Assembly (NCBI GenBank): GCA_937915975.1
Contig: CALGGL010000233.1
Span: forward strand, 1 to 7,893
Source: an uncultured Lachnospiraceae bacterium
Lineage (GTDB): Bacteria; Bacillota; Clostridia; Lachnospirales; Lachnospiraceae
DNA: 7,893 bases
Reading direction: 5' to 3'
The position numbers and the translations under genes are program-made. The stretch's first letter is position 1, and every line of letters begins with the position of its first letter. The notes below the pieces were generated by a model. The model made no database searches and was not told where the DNA came from. It was given only the letters and a program-made list of their open reading frames with translations. This document shows positions 1 through 7,038 of the stretch, one piece after another.

Positions 1-720
1 CCTTCTTTTGGTTTGACCTTAATCGGTGAATACGGAATAGACGGAGAGCTTTCAATAGAGCATTATTATCCTTACATTAAGGGCAGCTCTAATCTTGATA
101 TGGAAAAAATATATATAGAAAAGCAGACGGACAAGGAATCCTACGCCGGTGTCTGTGAGGACACACATCTTGGGATGACCCTTATATTTTATCTGCAAAA
201 CATTTCCGACTATGCCAAGTCCCAGTGGTTTAATTATTCCAACAAAAACTTCTCAAGAGTAAGGTTTGCGGGATTATCCACACAGGGAACCATACTTTTG
301 GGTGTTAAGAAAAATAAGATACAAAAGATCACTGATTCCATAGAAAAAAGCTACAGAGACAATCTTATGTATGCCGTAAAAAAGGGCGACAAGGATGCTA
401 TGGAATACTATGCGCATGACGAAATGCTTACCTATGAATACCTTGCAAAAAGAGTAAAAAATGAAGATATCCTTTCAATCATTGATACCTCCATTATGCC
501 TTGCGGAATAGAATGTGATCACTATTCTGTCATAGGAAACATTTTAAGTGTACGGGAAGAAAAAAATTCGTATACGGATGAGCTTGTATATAATCTTCTT
601 ATTGAAACTTACGACTTACTTATCAATGTAGGTATCAACAGTATCGACCTTGAGGGCGAGCCTCTTCCGGGCAGAAGATTCCGTGGAGAAATATGGCTTC
701 AAGGCTATGTGAAGATATAA
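1..720 (+). CDS. DUF3881 family protein, 5' truncated by window edge
   Basis: The frame is open from the first base, so the start lies outside the window; the TTG at 13 is merely the first possible start and is probably internal. 239 residues are visible; from memory the family is about 280-290 residues, so roughly 45-50 N-terminal residues are missing. Recognised as DUF3881 from the segments KESYAGVCEDTHLGMTLIFYLQN, read here as KESYAGVCED then LGMTLIFYLQN, the GDKDAMEYYAHDE segment, IMPCGIECDHYSVIGNIL, and the C-terminal GRRFRGEIWLQGYV. It is a soluble protein with no signal peptide or membrane segment in the visible part. The family has no assigned function and I do not propose one. No hairpin terminator follows before the tRNA promoter. 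Family call is confident; function is unknown. Confidence 0.85.
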   Translation, partial: PSFGLTLIGEYGIDGELSIEHYYPYIKGSSNLDMEKIYIEKQTDKESYAGVCEDTHLGMTLIFYLQNISDYAKSQWFNYSNKNFSRVRFAGLSTQGTILLGVKKNKIQKITDSIEKSYRDNLMYAVKKGDKDAMEYYAHDEMLTYEYLAKRVKNEDILSIIDTSIMPCGIECDHYSVIGNILSVREEKNSYTDELVYNLLIETYDLLINVGINSIDLEGEPLPGRRFRGEIWLQGYVKI

Positions 721-726
721 TTTTAC

Positions 727-755
727 TTGTGAATTATGACTATAAGATGTATAAT
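727..755 (+). promoter_or_regulatory. Promoter for tRNA-Arg
   Basis: TTGTGA (727-732) and TATAAT (750-755) are separated by 17 bp, close to the sigma-A consensus. The expected start near 762 leaves a leader of about 15 nt before the mature tRNA. No clear terminator lies between the tRNA and the next two genes, so this promoter may also drive them. Confidence 0.65.
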
Positions 756-776
756 TAGAAGAGTGTTTGCAAAAAT

Positions 777-850
777 GTTTCCGTAGCTCAGCAGGATAGA
801 GCAACCGCCTCCTAAGCGGTAGGTCGGGCGTTCGAATCGCCTCGGGAACA
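777..850 (+). tRNA. tRNA-Arg (anticodon CCU)
   Basis: A full cloverleaf can be drawn. The acceptor stem pairs 777-783 with 843-849 (one G-U pair) and the discriminator is A850. The D stem is 786-789/799-802. The anticodon stem 804-808/816-820 encloses the loop CTCCTAA, giving anticodon CCT at 811-813, which reads AGG. The T stem 826-830/838-842 encloses TTCGAAT. The 3' CCA is not encoded (CAC follows), so it must be added by the CCA-adding enzyme. Length is 74 nt. There is no sign of an integrated element using its 3' end. Confidence 0.95.
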
Positions 851-892
851 CTTATTTTATAAATCATCAAATTAAAGGAGGACAGGTATATT

Positions 893-1489
893 ATGAAGCA
901 TAAAAAGAGTGCAACATTAACTGTAAGTGCCGTAGCCTTTGTAGCTGCATTACTTGTGGATTTATATATGATAATTGCTTATCCGGCAAAGCTGAGTGTT
1001 ATTATAGCAATTTCACTTATTGTTGTAATTGATACTTATTTTTTGGTTGACAGTATCCTTTCTCTTGTTGATGATATTGCATCAATTAATATTGATAAAC
1101 AAAATGAGCTTACAAAGGTTCAGAAAGGTATTTATTCAGTTGCTAAAAGAGAAGAGATTTCAAGGGGTGAAAGTATGTCATCACTTGTAGATACCTTAAC
1201 AAGCATGAAAGAAGAGAACGCTAAGCTCATGAACGATTTGCTTGAACAGGACAAGGTAATTAATAAATTTCAGGTTAAAAAGAACATGGATAATACTACC
1301 CAGATTGTCAACAGCAATGAAAAGCTTGCCATGCTTATCGCTCAAATGGCTACAGCCAATGCTAAGTCTTCTGACGAAGCAATCGAAATACTTAATGACA
1401 TTTGCAAAGAGCTTGAAGAAAGAAACGAGAATCAAAGCAACGCCAAGGATTACTCACATCTTCGAGTTATGAAATCAAATGTCGATTAA
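893..1489 (+). CDS. Small protein with two membrane helices and predicted coiled coil, function unknown
   Basis: 198 residues; I do not recognise a named family. A basic N-terminus (MKHKK) precedes two hydrophobic helices at about residues 8-29 and 34-57, joined by a very short turn at AYPAK, so it should be a membrane hairpin with both ends on the same side, probably the cytoplasm. The remainder, about residues 58-198, is hydrophilic and helix-prone with heptad-like stretches (about 95-130 and 140-180), suggesting a cytoplasmic coiled coil for self-association. The start is supported by AAAGGAGG at 874-881, 11 nt upstream. The gene begins 42 bp after the tRNA with no terminator between and ends 14 bp before the exonuclease gene, so it is likely co-transcribed with both. 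It could be a scaffold or signalling partner, but nothing in the sequence fixes this. Confidence 0.8.
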   Translation: MKHKKSATLTVSAVAFVAALLVDLYMIIAYPAKLSVIIAISLIVVIDTYFLVDSILSLVDDIASINIDKQNELTKVQKGIYSVAKREEISRGESMSSLVDTLTSMKEENAKLMNDLLEQDKVINKFQVKKNMDNTTQIVNSNEKLAMLIAQMATANAKSSDEAIEILNDICKELEERNENQSNAKDYSHLRVMKSNVD

Positions 1490-1503
1490 TTACGGAGTAA
1501 ACT

Positions 1504-2469
1504 ATGGACTACATTGTTTTTGATCTCGAATGGAATCAATGCTGCGGTGGAAGAGACTTTGAAGAATCAAGAATGCCATTTGAGATAATTGAAATCGGTG
1601 CAGTAAGGCTCGATAAGAAATTTAACTTAATAGACCAATACTCAAGTATTATAAAACCAAGACTATACAAAAGACTTCAGCCACACATAAGAGAGATTTT
1701 AAGCTATGATGAAAAAACTCTCAAAAAGGGCAGACCGTTTGATATGGTATGCAGAGAATTTTTTAAATGGTGTAATAGTGGCGGAGAATATTCCTTTGTT
1801 ACCTGGGGACCGATGGATTTAAACTATCTCCAAAACAATATGGAATATTATCATATGAAGCCTCTCGAAACTCCGCTTAAGTTTTACAATCTTCAAAAGA
1901 TATATGCGGATGTTCAGGGAGATGAGCTTATAGCAAAGCTTGAGACTGCGGTAAATACCCTTGGCATCGAATCTGACAGACCTTATCATTCCGCTCTTAA
2001 TGATGCTTATTATACAGGAAATGTTTTAAAAAAGCTTCATCCTTCGGACTTCGAAGACAGATACAGCTATGATATATATAATAATCCCAAGGAAAAGGAA
2101 GAGGAAATTATATCATATCACAAAAATTATATGGAACACATTTCCATGGAATATGACAGCAAAAAAGAAGCTATGGAAGATAAAGATCTTCTCAATGTCA
2201 AATGCTATAAATGCCACAGAAAAACATCAAAGAAAATCAAGTGGTTTGCCAACACACCAAACTCTTATATATGTGTATGCAAATGCTGGTATCACGGCTA
2301 TATATCAGCAAAGATAAAGTTTAAGCAAAGCAAAGATAATAAAATATTCGTAATAAAAACCGTTACACCCGAAAATAAAAAGGGTGTTGAAGCGATAAAA
2401 GAAAGACAGATTGAACTTCGGGAAAAGCGCCAGGAAAAGCGCCATAATCGCAAAAAAACAGCCTCATAA
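1504..2469 (+). CDS. DEDDh-type 3'-5' exonuclease (KapD/ERI-1-like) with Cys-rich C-terminal tail
   Basis: 321 residues, soluble. Residues 1-178 form an RNase T/DnaQ-like exonuclease fold. Motif ExoI is VFDLEWN with Asp7 and Glu9; ExoII is FVTWGPMDLNYL with Asp105; ExoIII is YHSALNDAYYTG with His162 and Asp167. All five two-metal DEDDh residues are therefore present and activity is expected. The DLEWN form of ExoI resembles the KapD/ERI-1 branch, which includes RNA-trimming enzymes, but the substrate cannot be read from sequence. A charged helical linker (about 195-230) leads to a Cys cluster: C234-x2-C237, then C257, C259, C261 and H264, which could bind zinc. The last 30 residues are strongly basic (ELREKRQEKRHNRKK) and suit nucleic-acid binding. 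GGAG at 1494-1497 sits 6 nt before the ATG. The stop codon lies inside the following terminator hairpin. Confidence 0.88.
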   Translation: MDYIVFDLEWNQCCGGRDFEESRMPFEIIEIGAVRLDKKFNLIDQYSSIIKPRLYKRLQPHIREILSYDEKTLKKGRPFDMVCREFFKWCNSGGEYSFVTWGPMDLNYLQNNMEYYHMKPLETPLKFYNLQKIYADVQGDELIAKLETAVNTLGIESDRPYHSALNDAYYTGNVLKKLHPSDFEDRYSYDIYNNPKEKEEEIISYHKNYMEHISMEYDSKKEAMEDKDLLNVKCYKCHRKTSKKIKWFANTPNSYICVCKCWYHGYISAKIKFKQSKDNKIFVIKTVTPENKKGVEAIKERQIELREKRQEKRHNRKKTAS

Positions 2470-2487
2470 AATATGAGGCTGTTTTTT
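2453..2487. terminator. Bidirectional intrinsic terminator
   Basis: ACAGCCTCATA (2458-2468) pairs perfectly with TATGAGGCTGT (2472-2482) around a 3-nt loop. It is flanked by an A run on the left and a T run on the right, so it works on either strand. On + it ends the exonuclease gene, whose TAA is at 2467-2469. With the IS removed, the rsmG stop codon would lie within about 15 bp of it on the other strand, so it was very likely the rsmG terminator as well. Confidence 0.9.
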
Positions 2488-2497
2488 ATATTAAATC

Positions 2498-2504
2498 ATA
2501 TTTA
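2498..2504. repeat. Left copy of 7-bp IS target-site duplication
   Basis: ATATTTA directly abuts the left end of the insertion sequence (CTAAAACTTCCC). It matches exactly the 7 bp that directly follow the right end at 4090-4096. Perfect identity indicates a single simple insertion with no later rearrangement of the ends. Confidence 0.88.
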
Positions 2505-2560
2505 CTAAAACTTCCCACATGAAAAAGTGGGGTTGCACCTTGAAAACTCAATAATGTAGC
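2505..2560. repeat. Left terminal inverted repeat of the IS (two blocks)
   Basis: Block one (2505-2519, 15 bp) and block two (2537-2560, 24 bp, starting ACCTTGAAAAC) are each perfectly complementary to the right end. The 17 bp between them differ from the right end. CCCAC (2514-2518) can pair with GTGGG (2527-2531), giving a small hairpin at the tip. Confidence 0.88.
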
Positions 2561-2576
2561 TAAAAATATATATTTG

Positions 2577-3953
2577 TTACGCTGCTGGTTGCAATTTTAA
2601 CAATGATTCCTGAAGATATGCGGGTAGTCTCATTACAAAATCATCCATAAATGCGTTCATCTGAGCATCACTAACATTGAAGATTTCTCCTATACTTGCC
2701 AACATTGCTTCAAGTATTATCTGCATTGAATGACGAAAAGTTATATCTTCTAATTCATTTGCTAAAAAGAAAAATATCTCACCAAGAGTTCTGGTATCTT
2801 CGGACTTCCTTTGTTCCAGAGCCACCATCAGATATCTTGTGAATACTACTGCAACATGAGCTGTAAGTGCATCATAAGAAAGACTGTGACATTCACCTAC
2901 AAGATTCAGTGTGGATTTGCAGGTTTTGAAAAATGTTTATATCTGCCAGCGTTTGCCATAAATACGTATGATCTCTTCGGGTTCAAGATTTACATTAGTG
3001 CTGATAAATGCTATCCAGTCTTTTCTTTTTTTATTATTGCGGACACATACTATGCGCGCTGGAATAGCTTCATCACCATCGCCTATAGTAACATCTACAG
3101 AGAGCAAATACCTGCTACGACCACGACGCTTCTTTGAGATACCATATATCTTATTCAGATTCAGTTTTTCTCCATTGAAAGAGTAACGGATCTTTGGACT
3201 CTTACGTATCATGGCAATAGAATCATAACCAAGCGCTTTGATTGCAAGTATTTGAGCAGGGGTTGAAAACCAACTGTCAAATAGAACATAATCTGCTTTA
3301 TGACCAGCTGCTTTGGCTGTTTTAAGGAGTTCAAGCATTGCGTCAGTACCTTTCATCTGAGCAAGTTTTCTTCTTCTGGCAGCAATAGACCTGCCATCAA
3401 AAGTATTCTCTTTGCAGTACTGATTCTTCTTTTTTGAAGATGCAAGAAGCGTACTGTTTACAGGTAAAAATGTATTGCCGTCTGTCCAACCTAAAGTCAT
3501 TAGACGATAACCGGTTTTATATTTCATAGAGCAGTGATCAAAAATTTTAGACGCAAGTTCCGTATGTTTACCACTGGTTCTTTCAAATGTACTATCATCT
3601 ATGATAAATGCATTTACACGTTCCGCTGAAGTGAGAGGCTCTACAGTATCAGCAACAGCCTTGGAAAGAAGCGTAGTAAAACGTAACCAGTTAGTTTTAA
3701 TAGAATTTAAAAAGCGATAGTAAGTGTTCTTGGAAAAGGATTCATGAAAAGAATCTGTCTTCATCTGCATATACATACTAGCCTTTTTAAAGACATTACA
3801 CAGCTTATAAAGAAATATATCTATGACAGGAACGCCTTTTTCTTTACCTGCATTACATTTGCGGAGCAAATTCCCTATGTGAAATGTGGAAAAAAATGAA
3901 GAAATTGCATTTGATAGTTTTCTTTCTTGGTTATTCTGTGATATAATGGACAT
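2577..3953 (-). pseudogene. IS4-family DDE transposase with in-frame nonsense codon
   Basis: The start at 3953 (MSIISQNN) is chosen because AAAGGAG at 3963-3969 lies 9 nt upstream; a longer in-frame ATG at 3995 falls inside the -10 element and cannot be used. The full frame is 458 codons plus stop, but TAA at 2937-2939 (codon 339) interrupts it. The frame on both sides is identical, so this is a point nonsense mutation, not a frameshift. The text reads YGKRWQI, stop, TFFKTCK. The IS4 signature Y-x2-R-x3-E-x6-K fits exactly with the stop in place of the catalytic Glu (Y332, R335, K346). The other catalytic candidates remain: IIDDSTFER (Asp119/120) and VLFDSWFS (Asp226). A single G-to-T change in GAA would produce TAA. 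The 338-residue product lacks the third active-site residue and the last 119 residues, so it should be inactive; downstream codons remain open, suggesting a recent lesion. Confidence 0.92.
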
Positions 3954-3993
3954 GGCATAAATCTCCTTTGGTATTAGGTTTTTTGTCAATTCC

Positions 3994-4002
3994 ATTATAC
4001 CA
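3994..4002 (-). promoter_or_regulatory. Extended -10 promoter of the transposase gene
   Basis: On the - strand the sequence reads TGGTATAAT: a consensus -10 (TATAAT, 3994-3999) preceded by a TGn extension. The hexamer 17 bp upstream (AGGCAT) is not a good -35, which is typical of extended -10 promoters. Transcription would begin near 3987, about 34 nt before the chosen ATG. Confidence 0.65.
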
Positions 4003-4031
4003 CAAAAAGAGGGTTTATGCCTTTTTATTTG

Positions 4032-4089
4032 GCTACATTATTGAGTTTTCAAGGTTCATTTCACACCATTTTGGTGTGGGAAGTTTTAG
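4032..4089. repeat. Right terminal inverted repeat of the IS (two blocks)
   Basis: The outer block 4075-4089 and inner block 4032-4055 are exact complements of the left-end blocks. Between them, CACACCA (4062-4068) pairs with TGGTGTG (4072-4078) around a 3-nt loop. A hairpin therefore exists at this tip too, though with a different sequence from the left tip. Confidence 0.88.
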
Positions 4090-4096
4090 ATATTTA
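4090..4096. repeat. Right copy of 7-bp IS target-site duplication
   Basis: ATATTTA follows the right end GTTTTAG directly and equals 2498-2504. Its last three bases, TTA at 4094-4096, are the TAA stop codon of rsmG on the - strand. The insertion therefore landed on the stop codon but regenerated it. Confidence 0.88.
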
Positions 4097-4798
4097 ATTA
4101 ATCGGCTGCCTTTTCGCTGTTCCGGCTTTCCTCGGATAAGCCTTAGGAGTAGATCTTTCCTTTTTAATAAATATAAAGCTTCGTCCATTACCTTCAATCT
4201 CAAGCTTTTCAACCCTGTCAATTTTACCGCCGAGCACTGATACAGCCTTTTTCCCATCTGCCAATTCCTGTTCAATATCGTATGACTTATAAGGTATAAA
4301 CCATCCGCCAATCTTTACAAAAGGAAGACAATACTCGGATAAAACCGCCATATTGGCAACCGCTCTGGAAACAGCTATATCATAAGCCTCGCGCAAATTC
4401 TTATCACGTCCGCCTTCTTCCGCTCTACCATGAACCGCCTCAATGCCTTTAAGTCCAAGCTCCTCTATAACCTCATTTAAAAACCCCACTCTCTTATTAA
4501 GAGAATCAAATAAGGTAACCTTAAGTCCCGGACATATAATCTTAAGCGGAATACCCGGAAATCCTGCACCGGTTCCTACGTCAATCATCCTTTCATCTGA
4601 CAATTTATGATACTTAAGGAGTGCCACACTATCAATAAAATGCTTTAAAATAACCTCATTCCTATCGGTAATTGCCGTAAGATTCATAACCTTATTTTTC
4701 TCAATAAGCATCTCATAGTACCTTTCAAACTGTGAGATTTTATTATCATCCATTAATGCTGTATCTATATTATCTAAAAATTCTTTCAATTTCTTCAT
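4094..4798 (-). CDS. rsmG: 16S rRNA (guanine(527)-N7)-methyltransferase RsmG (GidB)
   Basis: RsmG uses S-adenosylmethionine to methylate N7 of G527 in 16S rRNA, near the streptomycin site of the 30S subunit; loss in other bacteria gives low-level streptomycin resistance. The start at 4798 (MKKLKEFLDN) gives 234 residues, typical for the family, with TGAGGA at 4807-4812 8 nt upstream; an in-frame ATG at 4840 lacks such a site. Visible family features are NLTAITD (39-45), KHFIDS (52-57), the SAM-binding glycine-rich loop DVGTGAGFPGIPL (73-85), the acidic end of the next strand LFDS (96-99), SRAVANM (144-150) and the usual tail YPRKAGTAKRQP. It is the second gene after mnmG, 103 bp downstream with no terminator between, and likely co-transcribed. 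The adjacent IS leaves the protein intact but moves its terminator 1.6 kb away. Confidence 0.96.
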   Translation of the reverse strand: MKKLKEFLDNIDTALMDDNKISQFERYYEMLIEKNKVMNLTAITDRNEVILKHFIDSVALLKYHKLSDERMIDVGTGAGFPGIPLKIICPGLKVTLFDSLNKRVGFLNEVIEELGLKGIEAVHGRAEEGGRDKNLREAYDIAVSRAVANMAVLSEYCLPFVKIGGWFIPYKSYDIEQELADGKKAVSVLGGKIDRVEKLEIEGNGRSFIFIKKERSTPKAYPRKAGTAKRQPIN

Positions 4799-4901
4799 AA
4801 TCTTCGTCCTCAAATAAATAATATTAATTACTTTATTCAATAAACTTTAGCGTGCCTGCGATATACTTATATAACTACAGACAACTCAAAAACTCAGAAA
4901 T

Positions 4902-6818
4902 TTATCCCTTTGCGGTAATATAGATAAGCAGTACGGAGATATCCGCCGGTGAAACTCCGGAGATACGTGATGCCTGTCCTATAGACGCAGGTCTTATGGC
5001 CGCGAGCTTCTGCCTTGCTTCCTTACGAAGATTGGATACATCATCATAATTTATATCCTCAGGTATAAGCTTTTTCTCCATCTTTTTAAACTGCTCAACC
5101 TGTTGTTTTTGACGTATGATATATCCTTCATACTTTATGTCTATATTAATCTGCTCGATAATCTCAGGTGTAAGCTCTCCCACATCTGCTCTTCCTTCAT
5201 CTATCTCAGCGATTTTTTCATAATCAAGCTCAGGTCTTCTTATTAGCTCCGCAAGAGAAACCGCGGTTTTTAATGGTGTACTTTCATATTTTTCAAGAAA
5301 GGTTTGGACTTTTTTATTACCGCCGACCATTATCTCATTAAGTCTTTTTATCTCATTATTTATCTTATCTCTTTTATCACAAAATGCTGCATAACGCTCA
5401 TCATCTATAAGCCCGATTTCATGTCCTATATCTGTAAGCCTTAAGTCTGCATTATCCTGTCTTAATAATAGCCTGTACTCCGCTCTTGAGGTCATCATCC
5501 TGTATGGCTCCTGAGTTTCCTTGGTTACAAGGTCATCAATCAATACTCCGATATAGCCTTGAGAACGATCAAGTATAACCGGATCCTTACCCTGAAGCTT
5601 TCTCGCTGCATTTATACCTGCCATAATTCCCTGTGCAGCAGCCTCCTCATAGCCTGAGCTTCCGTTTATCTGACCTGCGGCAAAAAGACCGTCAAGCTCT
5701 TTAAATTCAAGATTGGCCTTAAGATTAACAGCATTTATACAATCATACTCTATGGCATAAGCATTTCGTATAATCTTAACATTTTCAAGTCCCGCAACCG
5801 TACGAATCATGGCATACTGAACATCCTCCGGCAAAGAGGAAGACATACCACCCATATACATTTCGTTGGTAAACTCGCCTTCCGGCTCGATGAAAAGCTG
5901 ATGCTTATTTTTATCCGGGAACTTCATTACCTTATCCTCGATGGAAGGACAGTACCTCGGTCCCGTGCCTTCAATAAATCCTGAAAAAAGCGGCGAACGG
6001 TCAATATTTTCCTTTATTATCTCATGAGTTTCTTCATTGGTATAGGTAAGCCAGCACGATATCTGCTCACGTTTTATATCCTCCTCCTTGTTGGTAAAAG
6101 AAAAAGGAACTATATGTTCATCACCCTTTTGCTCAACCATCTTAGAAAAATCTATGGTTTTCTTATCAAGTCTTGCAGGGGTACCGGTTTTAAACCTTCT
6201 TATAAATATACCTGCTTCCTTCATAGAATCAGAAAGATGATTGGCTGCCATTAGTCCGTTCGGACCGGTATAATTAACCACATCTCCGTATATACATCTC
6301 GCCTTAAGATATGTACCTGTACAAAGAATAACCGCCTTTGCATAGTAAACCGCACCCGAAAATGTTCTTACTCCACTGATGACCTTCTTAAAGTCATCCT
6401 CTTCATTTATATCAACCTCATACAAAAGCTCGGAAACCTCCGCCTGTCTTAAGGTAAGGTTTTCCTGATTTTGAAGTGTAAGTCTCATCTGCTTGGTGTA
6501 CTCAACTTTATCCGCCTGCGCTCTTAAAGAATGAACCGCAGGACCCTTTGATACATTTAACATCTTGGACTGTATGTAGGTTTTATCAATATTTTTACCC
6601 ATTTCTCCGCCAAGTGCATCCAGCTCACGAACCAGATGACCCTTGGAGCTTCCGCCGATATTCGGATTACACGGCATCATCGCCACACTGTCCATGCTTA
6701 TCGTAAATAAAATTGTATTCATTCCCATGCGCGCCGAAGCAAGCGCAGCCTCACAACCCGCGTGACCTGCACCTACAACTACCACATCATATTCTTCAAC
6801 TACTGAATTAACGTTCAT
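4902..6818 (-). CDS. mnmG: tRNA uridine-5-carboxymethylaminomethyl modification enzyme MnmG (GidA)
   Basis: MnmG is the FAD-dependent partner of the GTPase MnmE; together they modify the wobble uridine U34 of several tRNAs (xm5U), helping reading of purine-ending codons. The start at 6818 ([11 protein letters not shown]) gives 638 residues, close to the family norm; AGGAAGG at 6826-6832 lies 7 nt upstream, whereas the in-frame ATG at 6872 overlaps the promoter -10. Seen in order are the dinucleotide-binding loop VVVGAGHAG (13-21), PCNPNIGG with the conserved Cys50, [19 protein letters not shown] with Cys290, the FAD-binding [17 protein letters not shown] (381-397), [19 protein letters not shown] (444-462), and the C-terminal MnmE-contacting helical region ending [17 protein letters not shown]. 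No damage is visible. mnmE is not upstream, as it is in most Firmicutes; a small toxin-antitoxin locus and an ATPase gene are there instead. Confidence 0.97.
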   Translation of the reverse strand: MNVNSVVEEYDVVVVGAGHAGCEAALASARMGMNTILFTISMDSVAMMPCNPNIGGSSKGHLVRELDALGGEMGKNIDKTYIQSKMLNVSKGPAVHSLRAQADKVEYTKQMRLTLQNQENLTLRQAEVSELLYEVDINEEDDFKKVISGVRTFSGAVYYAKAVILCTGTYLKARCIYGDVVNYTGPNGLMAANHLSDSMKEAGIFIRRFKTGTPARLDKKTIDFSKMVEQKGDEHIVPFSFTNKEEDIKREQISCWLTYTNEETHEIIKENIDRSPLFSGFIEGTGPRYCPSIEDKVMKFPDKNKHQLFIEPEGEFTNEMYMGGMSSSLPEDVQYAMIRTVAGLENVKIIRNAYAIEYDCINAVNLKANLEFKELDGLFAAGQINGSSGYEEAAAQGIMAGINAARKLQGKDPVILDRSQGYIGVLIDDLVTKETQEPYRMMTSRAEYRLLLRQDNADLRLTDIGHEIGLIDDERYAAFCDKRDKINNEIKRLNEIMVGGNKKVQTFLEKYESTPLKTAVSLAELIRRPELDYEKIAEIDEGRADVGELTPEIIEQINIDIKYEGYIIRQKQQVEQFKKMEKKLIPEDINYDDVSNLRKEARQKLAAIRPASIGQASRISGVSPADISVLLIYITAKG

Positions 6819-6863
6819 TTTATAGCCTTCCTGACCTTTTTCTGTAGATACTTTACTTTGCCT

Positions 6864-6892
6864 ATTATACACTTTTAACCACGGTTACTCAA
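6864..6892 (-). promoter_or_regulatory. Promoter of the mnmG-rsmG operon
   Basis: On the - strand TTGAGT (6887-6892) and TATAAT (6864-6869) are 17 bp apart. Transcription would start near 6857, about 38 nt before the mnmG ATG. This shows mnmG does not depend on an upstream mnmE promoter here. It is back to back with the antitoxin promoter; the two -35 hexamers are only 11 bp apart. Confidence 0.8.
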
Positions 6893-6903
6893 CTTAAAAA
6901 TAA

Positions 6904-6932
6904 TTGACATAAAAAAAAAGATATTCTATAAT
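6904..6932 (+). promoter_or_regulatory. Consensus promoter of the antitoxin RNA
   Basis: TTGACA (6904-6909), 17 bp, TATAAT (6927-6932) is a perfect sigma-A promoter, with a poly-A stretch in the spacer. The predicted start is near 6939. No open reading frame of useful length follows before the terminator, so its product should be a small RNA. Confidence 0.85.
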
Positions 6933-6938
6933 ATATTT

Positions 6939-7038
6939 AACAAGCTAGTCGGGAAGGTGACCACTACTCACCTGTTCTGGCGAAATATTAAGTTAAAACA
7001 GTCGTCTGCTACTTGCCAGTGTCAGGACGGCTGTTTTT
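6939..7038 (+). ncRNA. Putative type I antitoxin RNA (about 100 nt)
   Basis: The RNA is predicted from the perfect promoter at 6904-6932 and the hairpin terminator ending at 7038. It is convergent with the small-toxin gene and overlaps its 3' end, including the last codons and terminator (about 6995-7038), so tens of nucleotides are fully antisense. A 5' hairpin is possible: AGGTGA (6955-6960) with TCACCT (6968-6973). TCACCTGTTCTG (6968-6979) can also pair with the toxin Shine-Dalgarno region CAGAAAGGGTGA: 11 pairs, one of them G-U, plus one G-A mismatch. Both ends thus offer contact with the toxin mRNA, as in the Fst/RNAII and TxpA/RatA systems. Exact ends are inferred, not observed. Confidence 0.7.
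6995..7038. terminator. Bidirectional terminator shared by toxin and antitoxin RNAs
   Basis: AAAACAGTCGTC (6995-7006) pairs with GACGGCTGTTTT (7026-7037) with one G-U wobble, around a 19-nt loop that may hold a small inner stem. A T run follows on + (7034-7038); on - the run is shorter (TTTT). The toxin stop codon (7009-7011) lies in the loop, so the toxin's last codons form part of the terminator. Confidence 0.8.

Larger units (their letters stand above)
2505..4089 (-). mobile_element. IS4-family insertion sequence, 1,585 bp, complete ends, transposase interrupted
   Basis: The element is bounded by inverted ends CTAAAACTTCCCACA (2505-2519) and its exact complement (4075-4089). Further in lies a second perfect 24-bp inverted pair at 2537-2560 and 4032-4055. 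It is flanked by a perfect 7-bp direct repeat, ATATTTA. It holds one transposase reading frame on the - strand, with a Y-x2-R-x3-[E]-x6-K signature and upstream DDE-fold aspartates, as in the IS4 family. The premature stop in that frame means the copy is probably not autonomous, although its intact ends could be moved by a related transposase in trans. It lies between convergent genes, in the same direction as rsmG. I cannot name the ISfinder entry. Confidence 0.9.

Noticed and set aside
274..282. TTATCCACA, a perfect DnaA box
   Set aside because: It lies inside the DUF3881 coding sequence as codons for Leu-Ser-Thr, stands alone, and has no AT-rich unwinding region or further boxes nearby.
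777..850. tRNA-Arg as an attachment site for an integrated element
   Set aside because: No integrase gene and no repeat of the tRNA 3' end elsewhere in the window was found.
616..870. 84-codon frame on - strand with RTPDLPLRRRLLYPAEL
   Set aside because: It is the well-known spurious translation of the complement of a tRNA gene; the motif comes from 777-850. It has no ribosome site and overlaps the DUF3881 gene.
2537..2560. Inner IS repeat (ACCTTGAAAACTC...) resembling the leader/spacer motif near rRNA genes
   Set aside because: The likeness is short, and the sequence occurs as a perfect inverted pair at both IS ends, which explains it fully. No rRNA is present.
2829..2939. Transposase break read as a programmed frameshift between two genes
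   Set aside because: The upstream and downstream parts are in the same frame (the start at 3953 and the codon at 2828 differ by a multiple of three) and conserved residues continue directly after the stop. It is a nonsense codon, not a shift.
2811..3186. Two + strand frames (2811-3137 and 2968-3186) and a third at 3968-4240
   Set aside because: They are shadows of the transposase and rsmG on the opposite strand, without credible ribosome sites or recognisable protein features.
4799..4840. Longer rsmG start at 4840
   Set aside because: It would add 14 residues not typical of RsmG, and the Shine-Dalgarno TGAGGA at 4807-4812 is placed for the ATG at 4798.
6819..6872. Longer mnmG start at 6872
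   Set aside because: That ATG overlaps the next base after the -10 box (6864-6869) and lies upstream of the expected transcription start. AGGAAGG serves the ATG at 6818.
6995..7038. Hairpin as a simple terminator of mnmG's upstream neighbour
   Set aside because: It sits exactly where two convergent small transcripts meet and includes the toxin stop codon, so a shared terminator of that locus explains it better.
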